DNA from: Burkholderia aenigmatica
Lineage (GTDB): Bacteria; Pseudomonadota; Gammaproteobacteria; Burkholderiales; Burkholderiaceae
Reading direction: 5' to 3'
Assembly (NCBI RefSeq): GCF_902499175.1
Contig: NZ_CABVQC010000012.1
Coordinates: forward strand, 86,965-150,964
Length of the DNA stretch: 64,000 bases
Positions 53,074 through 61,729 of the stretch are shown here, in pieces; the stretch's first letter is position 1, and each line of letters opens with the position of its first letter. The notes beneath the pieces were generated by a model that ran no database searches, was not told the origin of the DNA, and saw nothing but the letters and a program-made list of their open reading frames with translations. Both the position numbers and the translations under genes were made by a program.

Positions 53074-54327
53074 TTACCGCGATTGCTCGCCGGCCGCCAG
53101 TTCCGGTTGCACGGCCACGCGACGCTGCAGCACGGCCGGCGCGGTTTCCTTCAGCAGCAGGCTGACCACGATGCCCAGCACGACCGCGCACATCGGCAGC
53201 CACAGAATGTTCTGGATGCCAAAGTGTGCGGCGACGTAGCCGCCCAGCGCCGGCGCGATGCCGCCGCCGAAAATCTCGCCGACCCCGACCACCACGCCGA
53301 TCGACGTCGACACGAGCCCGATGGGCGCGGCCTCGGTCGCCACCGGGCCGGACAGCAGCGACACCAGCCCGAGCGTGAAGAACGACGCGACGAACAGGAC
53401 CCCGAACAGCGCGAGCGGCTGCGGGCCGAGGCCGCGGAAAATGTAGAGCATCACGGCCGTTCCCGCGAAGCCGACGATGCTCGCGAGGCGGCGGCCGACC
53501 AGGTCGGACAGGCCCGGCAAGCCGAACTGCCCGAGAAAACCGCCGAAGCCGATCGCCGACACGACGAGGCCCATCTTCTGCGTGCCGAGCGCCAGGTAAT
53601 CGGTCAGGTACAGCGGCAGCAGCGCGCCGAGCACGAAGACGCCCGTCATCGCGCAGCACAGGGCGGCCATCGCCACGAGGATGTTGCGGCTCTTGAGCAC
53701 ATGGCCGAGCGACGCCGGCGCATGCTCCGACGCGACAGCCTTCGTGACCTTCGGCTCACGGATGACGAAGAACATGATCGCGCCGAGGATCAGCCCGGGA
53801 ACGGCCACGAGCGCAAAGACCCAGCGCCACGACACGAAGCCGAGCAGCTGCGTCGCGATGATCGGCGACAGCGCGAGCCCGAACAGCGCGAAGCCGCTTT
53901 GCTGCAGGCCGAGGTTCAGCCCGCGCCGCCGCGGATGCGACGCGTCGGCCGTCGCGGCAAAGCTGGTCGGGCAGAACGAGCCTTCGGCCACGCCCATCAG
54001 GCCGCGAATCGCCATCAGCCCGAGCAGCCCGCCCGCGAGCCCCGAGAAGCCCGACAGCAGCGAGAACGCGACGATGGCCGGAATCAGCACCTTCCTGCGG
54101 CCGATCTTGTCGGAGATGCCACCCATCAGCGCCGCGAAGATGCCCCACGACAAGCCGAGCACGCCGATGCAGTTGCCGACGTCCTGCGCGTTCAGGTTGA
54201 GGTCCTTCATGATCGAAGGGAACAGCGGCGCGATCAGCCAGCGATCGAGGCCGACCAGCCCGAAGCCGAGCGCCAGCAGCGTGACCGCCTTCCACTCGTA
54301 TGAGGTATCCCACTCGTTTGCTTTCAT
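53074..54327 (-). CDS. MFS transporter of the hydroquinone cluster
   Basis: This 417-aa major facilitator has 12 predicted membrane segments. The family loop motif GGISDKIGRRKVLIPAI follows helix 2, and the second-half copy LSDLVGRRLASIVGF follows helix 8. Similarity is to the aromatic-acid:H+ symporter-like branch (LGLQQSGFALFGLALSPI, WVFALVAVPGLILG). The start MKANEWDTSYEW follows a GGAG site. It lies upstream of the LysR gene on the same strand and shares its dyad with hapC, so uptake (or efflux) of the aromatic substrate is probable. Confidence 0.9.
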   Translation of the reverse strand: MKANEWDTSYEWKAVTLLALGFGLVGLDRWLIAPLFPSIMKDLNLNAQDVGNCIGVLGLSWGIFAALMGGISDKIGRRKVLIPAIVAFSLLSGFSGLAGGLLGLMAIRGLMGVAEGSFCPTSFAATADASHPRRRGLNLGLQQSGFALFGLALSPIIATQLLGFVSWRWVFALVAVPGLILGAIMFFVIREPKVTKAVASEHAPASLGHVLKSRNILVAMAALCCAMTGVFVLGALLPLYLTDYLALGTQKMGLVVSAIGFGGFLGQFGLPGLSDLVGRRLASIVGFAGTAVMLYIFRGLGPQPLALFGVLFVASFFTLGLVSLLSGPVATEAAPIGLVSTSIGVVVGVGEIFGGGIAPALGGYVAAHFGIQNILWLPMCAVVLGIVVSLLLKETAPAVLQRRVAVQPELAAGEQSR

Positions 54328-54797
54328 GTCCGTCTCCGTGGACACAGGTTCGCCTGCGCGCGCCGGAGCGCCTGCGCATGAGCCAGGTCCGATGTCTTTT
54401 GTGTGCGACGCGAATCGCGAGGAAGTGTCGGCCGCCGTTCCGGTTCGTGGCGCGGAATTCAGTCAGCCGACGTCACCACGATAGGTGCAAGGCCGCCAAT
54501 CGGGTATGGAACAACCGGCGAACGCGCCATTCGCGAAACGCAAATAATCGGGCGGAGCGGGCAGAAAGGGACGGCGGGAGGGCGTGGAGCCGGTGCGCGC
54601 AAGGTAGACATGGCGCTCGCTCGCGCGTGACGGGGGAATCCCTGATAGACATTGCGAGCGCCCGCGCAGGGCCCCGCGCACGCGAGCTATACAACATCAT
54701 CCGACAGGCTGGGTATTCGTGGTGATGCCAACCAGCGCGGCAGATTGCTTCGCCCGAACGTGGTCGCCGCGTCAGACCATTTGGAGGATGAAATCCC
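54328..54797. other. Intergenic region between the MFS and PAAR genes
   Basis: No gene is seen in this 470-bp divergent region. It contains the second copy of the 17-bp dyad at 54529 and should contain promoters for both flanking genes. Confidence 0.5.
54529..54545. promoter_or_regulatory. 17-bp dyad upstream of the MFS gene (copy B)
   Basis: ATTCGCGAAACGCAAAT is the exact reverse complement of copy A at 51969. Both copies are followed by AATC on the same side. It is about 202 bp upstream of the transporter start and marks shared regulation with the dioxygenase genes. Confidence 0.75.
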
Positions 54798-55055
54798 ATG
54801 CGGGGAATTATCCGGGTAGAAGACAGGCATACCCGCGGCGGCCGGGTCGAATCCGGTGCCAGGAACAGCACGGTGATGGGGCGCGCGGTCGCCCGCAGCG
54901 GCGATGCGTGTTCGTGTCCGATTCACGGTGCTTGCGAGATCGCCGAAGGCGACCCGGCCTTCGACATCGAAGGCCGCGCCGCCGCGTTCGATGGTCACAA
55001 GACTTCGTGCGGCGCGGAATTGATCTCGTCACTTCAACATTCGGGGCGGGTCTGA
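54798..55055 (+). CDS. PAAR-domain protein (T6SS spike tip)
   Basis: This 85-aa single-domain PAAR protein starts MRGIIRVEDRHTRGG after a GGAGG site. The pattern of the family is clear: RVESGARN, VMGRAVARSGDACSCPIHGACEIAEGDPAF, DIEGRAAAFDGHKTSCGAELISS, with Cys/His residues (CPIHG, GHKTSC) that bind zinc at the cone tip. PAAR proteins cap VgrG spikes of type VI secretion and link effectors. No vgrG, effector or tss gene is adjacent, so this is an orphan tip. The following 300 bp contain no clear effector. Confidence 0.85.
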   Translation: MRGIIRVEDRHTRGGRVESGARNSTVMGRAVARSGDACSCPIHGACEIAEGDPAFDIEGRAAAFDGHKTSCGAELISSLQHSGRV

Positions 55056-55365
55056 ATGCCGACGACCCGACGCATGACCGCCGAACAATGCTCACGGTCA
55101 CGATCCCGTCGAAGCACGAGCACGCGCTGCTGGCATGGGTACGGGATGCACATCGGTTATCGACCCAACCCGGCCCCGATGCGACGACGTGATCGACACC
55201 CGCTCCCGGTCCGGCTAACCTGCGGAGAAATTAATTCCCTTATTCCACATCCAAAGAAAACGTTATTCCATATCAAGCTGAATCGCCAGCCAACTTTGGA
55301 TCCTTTTTCCCGCCTGTCCCCCGTATCATTTCTTCCATTCCGAAAGAAAAGAGTATGAGAAGGAC
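55056..55365. other. Region between the PAAR and cysteine desulfurase genes
   Basis: This 310-bp segment has only a 34-codon open frame at 55088-55192 without a ribosome site, possibly a relic of a gene once following the PAAR gene. The last 130 bp are AT-richer and should hold the desulfurase promoter. Confidence 0.4.
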
Positions 55366-56856
55366 ATGAGCGACACCACCACGCTGCACTACCTCGACTA
55401 CGCGGCCACGACGCCCGCCGATCCGCGCGTGATCGAAGCGATGACGGCCTGCCTCGGCTTCGACGGCATCTTCGGCAATCCCGCGTCGAGTTCGCACGCC
55501 GCCGGCCGCCTGGCAAAGGACAAGGTCGAGCAGGCACGCGCGCAAGTCGCCGCGCTGATCGGCGCGGATGCCGACGAGATCGTCTGGACGTCGGGCGCCA
55601 CCGAATCGAACAACCTCGCGCTGAAGGGCTTTGCGGAAAACGCGACCGGCAAGCGCCACCTGATCACGAGCCGCATCGAGCACAAGGCCATTCTCGACAC
55701 GATGGCGAACCTGTCGAAGCACGGCGCGTCGGTCACGTACCTGACGCCCACCCGCGACGGCGAGATCACCGCCGACGCGGTCGCGGCCGCCATCGGCCCC
55801 GATACGGGCCTCGTATCGCTGATGCTCGTCAACAACGAGCTCGGCACGCTGACCGATATTGGCGCAATCTCCCGAATCGTGCATGCCGCGGGCGCGCTGC
55901 TCCACGTCGACGCCGCGCAGGCGCTCGGCAAGACGCCGATCGACGTGCGCGCGCTCGGCATCGACATGCTGTCGATGTCCGCGCACAAGGTGTACGGCCC
56001 GAAGGGCATTGGCGCGCTGTTCGTGCGCCGCGACATCGCGGACCGGATCGCCCCTCAGATTCATGGCGGCGGGCATGAGCGCGGCTTGCGTTCGGGCACG
56101 CTCGCCACGCATCAGATCGTCGGCATGGGCGTTGCATGCGAACTGGCCGCCGAAAAGCTCGACGGCGAAGCCGCGCGGATCGCGGCGCTCGGCGCCCGCC
56201 TGACGGACGCGCTGGTCGCACTCGGCGACGTCACGCAGAACGCGGCCACCGCGCGCCGCATCCCGCACACGCTGAGCCTGACGGTGAATGCGCCCGGCTT
56301 CTTCCCGTTCATGCTCGGCGAAGCGCTCGCCGTGTCGTCGACGTCCGCATGCAACTCCACCAGCGGCGCACCGTCCCACGTGCTGACCGCGATCGGCCTC
56401 GATGCGGAGACGGCAGGCCGCACCGTGCGCGTGAGCTTCGGCCGCTTCACGACGGAGCAGGATGTCGACTTCGCGATCGCCTGTTTCCGGCAAGCGATCG
56501 AACAGTGTCGCGCGACGGCCGCGAACGGCTTCTCCGCGTCGCGACAGATCACGCCGGCCGACCTGAAGGCGATCCGCAATGCCGGCTTCCGCTCGGTGAT
56601 CTGCAACCGGCCCGACGGCGAAGGTGTCGACCAGCCCGCGTTCGACGAGATCGCCGCGGCGGCCCGCGAACTGGGCCTCGAAGCACGCTATCTGCCGGTC
56701 GAGCGCGACCGCATCGGCGAGGCAGAAGTCGACGCATTCGGCGCGCTGGTCGATACGCTGCAGAAGCCGGTACTCGCTTACTGCGGCAGCGGCAACCGCG
56801 CCGGCATGCTGTGGAATCGTTGGTCCGCGCGGCGTGCGGCTTCGGCTTCGGCCTGA
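55366..56856 (+). CDS. Cysteine desulfurase fused to a CX5R (DUF442-like) domain
   Basis: This 496-aa protein has an IscS/NifS-type aminotransferase-class-V domain (residues 1-385) and a C-terminal domain (388-490). The PLP lysine is Lys208 (SAHKVYGPKG) and the catalytic loop cysteine Cys329 (SSTSACNSTSG). The extra domain reads FSASRQITPADLKAIRNAGF, VICNRPDGEG and AYCGSGNRAG, the phosphatase-like loop Cys473-x5-Arg? seen as C-G-S-G-N-R (Cys473 to Arg478), typical of DUF442/TIGR01244 proteins in sulfide oxidation. The fusion could pass persulfide sulfur from Cys329 to Cys473. It stands alone. Confidence 0.88.
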   Translation: MSDTTTLHYLDYAATTPADPRVIEAMTACLGFDGIFGNPASSSHAAGRLAKDKVEQARAQVAALIGADADEIVWTSGATESNNLALKGFAENATGKRHLITSRIEHKAILDTMANLSKHGASVTYLTPTRDGEITADAVAAAIGPDTGLVSLMLVNNELGTLTDIGAISRIVHAAGALLHVDAAQALGKTPIDVRALGIDMLSMSAHKVYGPKGIGALFVRRDIADRIAPQIHGGGHERGLRSGTLATHQIVGMGVACELAAEKLDGEAARIAALGARLTDALVALGDVTQNAATARRIPHTLSLTVNAPGFFPFMLGEALAVSSTSACNSTSGAPSHVLTAIGLDAETAGRTVRVSFGRFTTEQDVDFAIACFRQAIEQCRATAANGFSASRQITPADLKAIRNAGFRSVICNRPDGEGVDQPAFDEIAAAARELGLEARYLPVERDRIGEAEVDAFGALVDTLQKPVLAYCGSGNRAGMLWNRWSARRAASASA

Positions 56857-56988
56857 ACGGGAACACCGCCACGCCCTACTGCCCCCGCCCCACCCGCGTT
56901 CGCGCACGAAGCCGATGCTTCGATGCGCGGCCGGGCGGCGGTGTCGATTGAAGTCGCACCGGCTTCGCACCTTGCCTTCCGCACGTCA

Positions 56989-57945
56989 TCACGCGCCATA
57001 CGCGTCCAGCGCCTTCAACGGCACATGCAGGCTCTCGTTCGAGGCAAACGCGTCGAGCAGATAGTCGACCGTCGCCTGCACACGCGACGCCTTCAATGCA
57101 CGATGCGGATACTGCAGCGCCATCTCGTAGGTGCCCGGCGCGAAATGGCGGCGCAGCAACACCTTCAGCCTGCCGGCTTGCAGATGCGTCCAAGCGAGAT
57201 GCACGCCGACCCGCGCGATGCCCAACCCGTCGACGGCCGCCTGCACCCCGGCTTCCGGCGCCGAGAACGTCAGCAGTGCCGATTCGCCCGGATCGAACTC
57301 GACCAGACTCCCGTCGCGCCGCCTGAATCCCCACGTCGCGATTTCACCGTCAAGAAAGCGGCGCGCGATCAGCCGGTGCGCGCCGAGATCGTCCGGCGTT
57401 CTCGGAATCCCGTGGCCGGCCAGATACGCGGGTGACGCCACCAGCACCGCATGCATGCGAAAGATCGGCCGCGACACCAGCGCCGAATCGCGAATGTTGC
57501 CACCACGTATGACGATGTCGTAGCCGTCGCGTACGACATCGACGATCCGGTCGTCGAAATCGGCTTCCACTGACAGGCCGGGGTACCGCGCCAGCAATCC
57601 GGGCAACACGGGTTGCAGGTGATCGCGCCCGAACGCGGCGCTGGTCGAAATGCGCACGCGCCCTTGCGGCCCGAGCCGCTGCGCGACGATGCTGTCGACC
57701 GCCGAGTCGAGCGCCTCCAGCGCGACGCGCGCCTGGCGCAGGAACACGCTGCCTTCGTCGGTGAGCTTCAGCGTGCGCGTGGTGCGGTTCATCAGCCGCA
57801 CGCCCAGCGCGTGCTCGAGGCCGGCGACGTTCTTGCTGACGGCGGCAGACATAATGCCCAGCATGCGGCCGGCCGCCGCAAAGCTGCCGCCGTCGGCCGC
57901 GTGCACGAACGACAGGATCGCGCGCGTCCGTTGTGACAAATCCAA
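56989..57945 (-). CDS. LysR-family transcriptional regulator
   Basis: This LysR protein of about 318 aa has an HTH (FVHAADGGSFAAAGRMLGIMSAAVSKNV) and an effector domain (RISTSAAFGRDHLQPVLPGLLARYPGL). A TTG start (LDLSQRTRA) with AAGGAG 6 bp upstream is preferred to an ATG at 57981 that lacks such a site and would add a basic extension. It is divergent from the flavodoxin-like gene at 58103, whose expression it probably controls. Confidence 0.88.
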   Translation of the reverse strand: MDLSQRTRAILSFVHAADGGSFAAAGRMLGIMSAAVSKNVAGLEHALGVRLMNRTTRTLKLTDEGSVFLRQARVALEALDSAVDSIVAQRLGPQGRVRISTSAAFGRDHLQPVLPGLLARYPGLSVEADFDDRIVDVVRDGYDIVIRGGNIRDSALVSRPIFRMHAVLVASPAYLAGHGIPRTPDDLGAHRLIARRFLDGEIATWGFRRRDGSLVEFDPGESALLTFSAPEAGVQAAVDGLGIARVGVHLAWTHLQAGRLKVLLRRHFAPGTYEMALQYPHRALKASRVQATVDYLLDAFASNESLHVPLKALDAYGA

Positions 57946-58102
57946 AGCAGCCTCCTTCAGTCGACACGTTGCACGGTACATCCTCACCTGCCGCCGATTA
58001 TCAACCTGAAGTTGAGAGCGACTCAACCCGGACCCAACTTCCGGTTACGACTCGCGCCGCCCACAATGCGGCCATCGTTCAACGTACTGCAAAGGAGTAG
58101 CC

Positions 58103-58657
58103 ATGCTTGTCACCATCGTTTTCGACAGCGGTCACGGTCACACCGAGCGACAGGCACAAGCCGTCGCGGAAGGCGTGCGTCGCGTGCCGGGCGCGGAAGT
58201 CCGGCTCATCGCGGTCGCCGACGGCGCGATTCCGTGGGAGGCGCTCGCCGCGAGCGACGCGATCATCTTCGGCTCGCCGACGTACAACGGCTCGATCAGC
58301 TCGCGGCTCAAGAAGTTCATGGAAGACTCGACGCGCCCCGCGTGGCTTCCGCAAACCTGGCGCAACAAGATCGCGGCCGGCTTCACCAACTCCGGCGCGC
58401 AGCACGGCGACAAGCTGAACTCGCTGATGACGATGACGCTGTTCGCGGCGCAGCACGGGATGATCTGGGTCGGGCTCGACCTGTTCGCCGGCGCCACGCC
58501 GAACGAGCGCAATCGGATCGGCGGCTGGCTCGGTGCGATGGCGCAGTCCGACGACGTGTCGCCGGAACACTCGCCGATCGCCAGCGACCTCGACACCGCC
58601 GCGCATCTTGGGCAGCGCGTCGCCGAACTGGCGTCGCGGTTCGCGGCCAGCGCGTAA
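58103..58657 (+). CDS. Flavodoxin-fold NAD(P)H oxidoreductase (WrbA-like)
   Basis: This 184-aa FMN protein of the flavodoxin/WrbA group has the phosphate loop VFDSGHGHTERQA (residues 6-18), the flavin-side loop FGSPTYNGSISSRLKKFMED and the later NSGAQHGDKLNSL. Such proteins reduce quinones by two electrons and protect from redox cycling. It is divergent from a LysR gene and followed 28 bp later by a small ferredoxin-like-fold protein, making a small stress or aromatic-quinone unit. Confidence 0.9.
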   Translation: MLVTIVFDSGHGHTERQAQAVAEGVRRVPGAEVRLIAVADGAIPWEALAASDAIIFGSPTYNGSISSRLKKFMEDSTRPAWLPQTWRNKIAAGFTNSGAQHGDKLNSLMTMTLFAAQHGMIWVGLDLFAGATPNERNRIGGWLGAMAQSDDVSPEHSPIASDLDTAAHLGQRVAELASRFAASA

Positions 58658-58685
58658 GCGGCAAGACGTTCGCAAGGGGATCGAC

Positions 58686-58985
58686 ATGAAACTGCTGTGC
58701 CTCGATGTACCGCTGCCTGGCGCCAGCCTGGAGACCTATCAGCCGCACCTGCTCGATGAAGTACGCCACGCGTGGCAACTGCTCAAGCACGGGTTCGTCC
58801 GCGACATCTATTTCCGTCAGGATCGCCCCGGCGTCGCGATCATTGCGGAGTGCGATTCGAGCGAAAGCGCCCGCGAAGCGCTACGCGAGTTTCCGCTGGC
58901 GAAGGCCGGGCTCATCGACTGGGACATCATTCCGCTCGGCGCGTTTCTCGGCTGGGAAACGCTATTCGCAGCGAGCAACGCGTGA
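58686..58985 (+). CDS. Small YciI/muconolactone-isomerase-like protein
   Basis: This 99-aa dimeric alpha/beta-barrel-type protein (LEVDVPLPGAS-like start CLDVPLPGASLETYQPHLLDE, then DIYFRQDRPGVAIIAECDSSESAREALREFPL) ends with LIDWDIIPLGAFLGWETLF. The pattern resembles muconolactone isomerase-like or monooxygenase-like small proteins. It follows an AAGGGGATCGAC site 28 bp after the WrbA-like gene and is likely co-expressed. No reaction can be assigned. Confidence 0.75.
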   Translation: MKLLCLDVPLPGASLETYQPHLLDEVRHAWQLLKHGFVRDIYFRQDRPGVAIIAECDSSESAREALREFPLAKAGLIDWDIIPLGAFLGWETLFAASNA

Positions 58986-59101
58986 TCCTCGCGGACGGCG
59001 GCGTGACGCGAACATGCCGCTCGCTCGCGCTTCGACTGGGCAAGGCCGGGCGCCGGTGAAATCCGGCACAATGGCCGTCGTGTCCGTCACCCGAAACCCG
59101 A

Positions 59102-59521
59102 ATGCCCTGCCCGTCCCATTCCCGCGCGTGGAAGCGCGCCGACGCTGATGCACGTTCGGCCAACACCCCATGCAACTGGCGGCGTGCCAGCCGGGCCGCC
59201 GCGCTGCTGCTTGCCGCGAGCGTCGCCGCGTGTGACGCGACGCCGGTACCGGATCGACTCTCGGACTTCGACGCGACCTACGCGATGAAGGAGCGGTTCG
59301 GCCTCGGCGACGTCATGGTGTTTCTCGGCTCCTGCATCGGCGCAAAAAACCCGACTTACCCGATCCAGGCGGCCTGCACGCTGGTCATCCGCTCGAACGG
59401 CCACGGGACGGAGACGCAGGCCGATTTTCACTGGAACGGGACGAAATGGGTGGCCGAGCCCACCGAGTCGCGGGACATCCTGCCCTATCCCGATCCAGTG
59501 CTCGCAGAGTGGGTGAAGTAA
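59102..59521 (+). CDS. Putative lipoprotein
   Basis: This is a protein of up to 139 aa with a basic N terminus, a hydrophobic stretch (AAALLLAASVAAC) ending in a lipobox-type cysteine (SVAAC), and a soluble domain with Cys pair (LGSCIGAKN, QAACTLVIR). The first 25 residues are unusually polar for a signal peptide, so the true start may be internal and non-ATG. No family is recognised. It converges with the PfpI-like gene. Confidence 0.6.
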   Translation: MPCPSHSRAWKRADADARSANTPCNWRRASRAAALLLAASVAACDATPVPDRLSDFDATYAMKERFGLGDVMVFLGSCIGAKNPTYPIQAACTLVIRSNGHGTETQADFHWNGTKWVAEPTESRDILPYPDPVLAEWVK

Positions 59522-59529
59522 GCCGGCCG

Positions 59530-60630
59530 CTACTTCGGATACTCCAGCTGCAGCGCGACCCAGCCCGATGTCGCATCGCCGTAGCGGGCCGCGATATCGC
59601 CGAGCACGCCGGGAAGCACCGATTCGCCACGCCGACCGGCCGGCATCGTCACGCGCGCATGCCGGACATTCGCCGGCTGCGCCAGCAACCGCAGCCCGTG
59701 CGTTGACGCGATCACGCGCGCGTCCGCCGTCGCGACAACGTCGCTGCGCCAGGTTCGCGCCCACGCGTCGGCGGTCAACGCAACCGGAAGCTCGTCAAAG
59801 CCGTTTTCGACCGGAAGATCGAACGTCTCGTGCCGCCAGAACGCGACGCGGTTCGTCAACGCGACCGCCACCGCACGCGCGGTCAACGCGAACCCGCTGC
59901 CGTCGTGAACGTCGCTCCATGCCTGCGCACCGACGCGCCGCGCAGTCTCGCGTGCCGCTGCCGGCCCGGCCAGCGCACTCACCAAGGCCAGCGAAGCGGG
60001 AATCGACGCCGACACGCCGGTCGTCGTCATGACGTTGCCGTCCATCACGTAGCGGCGATCGTCGACCCACGTCGTATCGGCAAAGCGGCGGCGCAGGCCG
60101 TCGCGCGAATACCAGTGGGACGTCGCCGTGCGATGCCGCAGCAGGCCCGCATTCGCGAGGACTTCCGCGCCATCGCAGATCGCCACCATCGTCGCGCCGG
60201 CACCGGCCTGCTTGCGCAACCACGCCAATACTGCGGGGCTGTCCGCGCGATGCAAAGCAGGCACGATCACCACATCGGCCCCCACTGGCGTGGCGGCATC
60301 GAACCGTTCGAAGGTCGTGTCGGCCAGCATGCGCAGCGCGGGCATCAGTTCGACCTCGCCTTCGTCGGCCGACACGGCGACGACATCGGCCACACCGGAC
60401 GTCTTCAGCATCGCGTACGGCACGATGAAATCGGTCGTCTCCGTGCCCGCGTTGTCCGCGACGATCGCAACGAGCGGCCGCGTGCGGCCCGCCTTCGGTG
60501 CGCCGATCGTCAGCGCGCGTGCGACCGGCGGTGTGTCCTCCGCCATCGCCGGTGCCGTCCGCCCCGCTGCACACGCGCCCAGCATCGCGCCCGCGAGCAG
60601 CACTGCCCCGCCTGTCTTCCATACCCGCAT
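59530..60630 (-). CDS. DJ-1/PfpI-family lipoprotein
   Basis: This 366-aa exported protein has a lipoprotein signal (AVLLAGAMLGAC, Cys at about 20) and a DJ-1/PfpI-type domain: IVADNAGTETTDFIVPYAMLK, DVVIVPALH, and the nucleophile elbow AICDGAEVLANAGLL, where Cys of AICDG is the usual reactive residue; TSHWYSRDGL follows. The C-terminal part (ALTNRVAFWRHETF onward) is unusual for the family. It is divergent from a GlxA-type regulator with the same fold, so the two probably belong to one circuit. Confidence 0.82.
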   Translation of the reverse strand: MRVWKTGGAVLLAGAMLGACAAGRTAPAMAEDTPPVARALTIGAPKAGRTRPLVAIVADNAGTETTDFIVPYAMLKTSGVADVVAVSADEGEVELMPALRMLADTTFERFDAATPVGADVVIVPALHRADSPAVLAWLRKQAGAGATMVAICDGAEVLANAGLLRHRTATSHWYSRDGLRRRFADTTWVDDRRYVMDGNVMTTTGVSASIPASLALVSALAGPAAARETARRVGAQAWSDVHDGSGFALTARAVAVALTNRVAFWRHETFDLPVENGFDELPVALTADAWARTWRSDVVATADARVIASTHGLRLLAQPANVRHARVTMPAGRRGESVLPGVLGDIAARYGDATSGWVALQLEYPK

Positions 60631-60718
60631 CGTCCACCCGCATCCGTCGATTGCACGTCCTGAAAATTACAAGGATCATGCTCGCGGTCACAAGGACAAC
60701 TCCACCGCACTTTCCGCC

Positions 60719-61729
60719 ATGTCCCAGTCAACCTGCCCGGCACGCGACATCGTCGTCGTCGGCTTCGAAGGCGTCCAGTCGCTCGACATCACGGGCCCGA
60801 TGGAAGTGTTCGCGGTCGCGAACCGTTACCTGCCCGACCATGCCGTGCCGTACCGGCTCACGCTCGCGTCGCAACACGGGGATGACATCGTCACGCACGC
60901 GGGCCTGCGCCTCGCCGGTACCGTCGCGCTGGCGGCGCTGCCGGAGCGGATCGACACGATCGTCGTCGCCGGCGGCGATGAAGCGGCGCTGCGGCACGCC
61001 GCGTCGGAAGCCGGCGTGCTGCCGTGGCTGCGCACGCGGATCGCGGACACGCGGCGCATCGCGAGCATCTGCACGGGGGCGTTCGTGCTCGCCGCGGGCG
61101 GATGGCTGGACGGCAAGCGCGCGACCACGCACTGGAACCAGTGCGCGGCGCTGCAGGCGCTCTGCCCCGGCGCGCGGATCGAACCGGACGCGATCTACGT
61201 GAACGATCCGCCGTTCCATACGTCGGCCGGCGTGACGGCCGGCATCGATCTGTGTCTGGCACTCGTCGAGGCGGACTGCGGCGCGCCGACCGCGCTCGCG
61301 GTCGCTCGCGAACTCGTGCTGTTCATGCACCGGCCCGGCGGACAGGCGCAGTTCAGCGTCGGGCTCGGCTCGCTGGCCCACGCGACGCCGCGCATGCGCG
61401 CCCTGCTCGCCGAGATCGCCGACGATCCGGCCGGCGATCTCGGTGTCGCCGCGCTGGCCGCACGGATGCACATGAGCGAACGCTCGTTTGCGCGCCATTT
61501 CCTCAAGGAGACCGGACTGTCGCCCGCGCAGTACGTGCTGGCAGCGCGCATCGAGCGCGCGAAGGCGCTGCTGGAGCGGGCCGACTGGCCAATCGAACGG
61601 ATCGCCGAGCGATCGGGATTCGGCAGTATCGACGCGCTGCAGCGCGCGTTCGCGAAGCAGGTCGGCGTATCGCCGCGCGACTATCGCGCGCGCTTCGGAC
61701 CGCGACGCGACAAGCCGCGGGCGGAATAG
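60719..61729 (+). CDS. GlxA-family AraC regulator with DJ-1/PfpI-like N domain
   Basis: This 336-aa regulator has an N-terminal DJ-1/PfpI-like domain (VVVGFEGVQSLDITGPMEVF, VAGGDEAALR, ICTGAFVLAAGGWLDGKRATTHW) and a C-terminal AraC HTH (ARMHMSERSFARHFLKETGLSPAQYV and SGFGSIDALQRAFAKQVGVSPRDYR). Members respond to amino-acid derivatives or betaines; the ligand here is unknown. It is divergent from the PfpI-like lipoprotein gene with 88 bp between starts. Confidence 0.93.
   Translation: MSQSTCPARDIVVVGFEGVQSLDITGPMEVFAVANRYLPDHAVPYRLTLASQHGDDIVTHAGLRLAGTVALAALPERIDTIVVAGGDEAALRHAASEAGVLPWLRTRIADTRRIASICTGAFVLAAGGWLDGKRATTHWNQCAALQALCPGARIEPDAIYVNDPPFHTSAGVTAGIDLCLALVEADCGAPTALAVARELVLFMHRPGGQAQFSVGLGSLAHATPRMRALLAEIADDPAGDLGVAALAARMHMSERSFARHFLKETGLSPAQYVLAARIERAKALLERADWPIERIAERSGFGSIDALQRAFAKQVGVSPRDYRARFGPRRDKPRAE

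Noticed and set aside
52900..54303. A 467-codon plus-strand frame opposite the MFS gene
   Set aside because: It is Arg/Glu/Gln-rich low-complexity sequence without motifs, antisense to a typical transporter.
55273..56970. A 565-codon minus-strand open frame opposite the cysteine desulfurase
   Set aside because: It is Arg-rich and fully antisense to a clear gene with catalytic residues.
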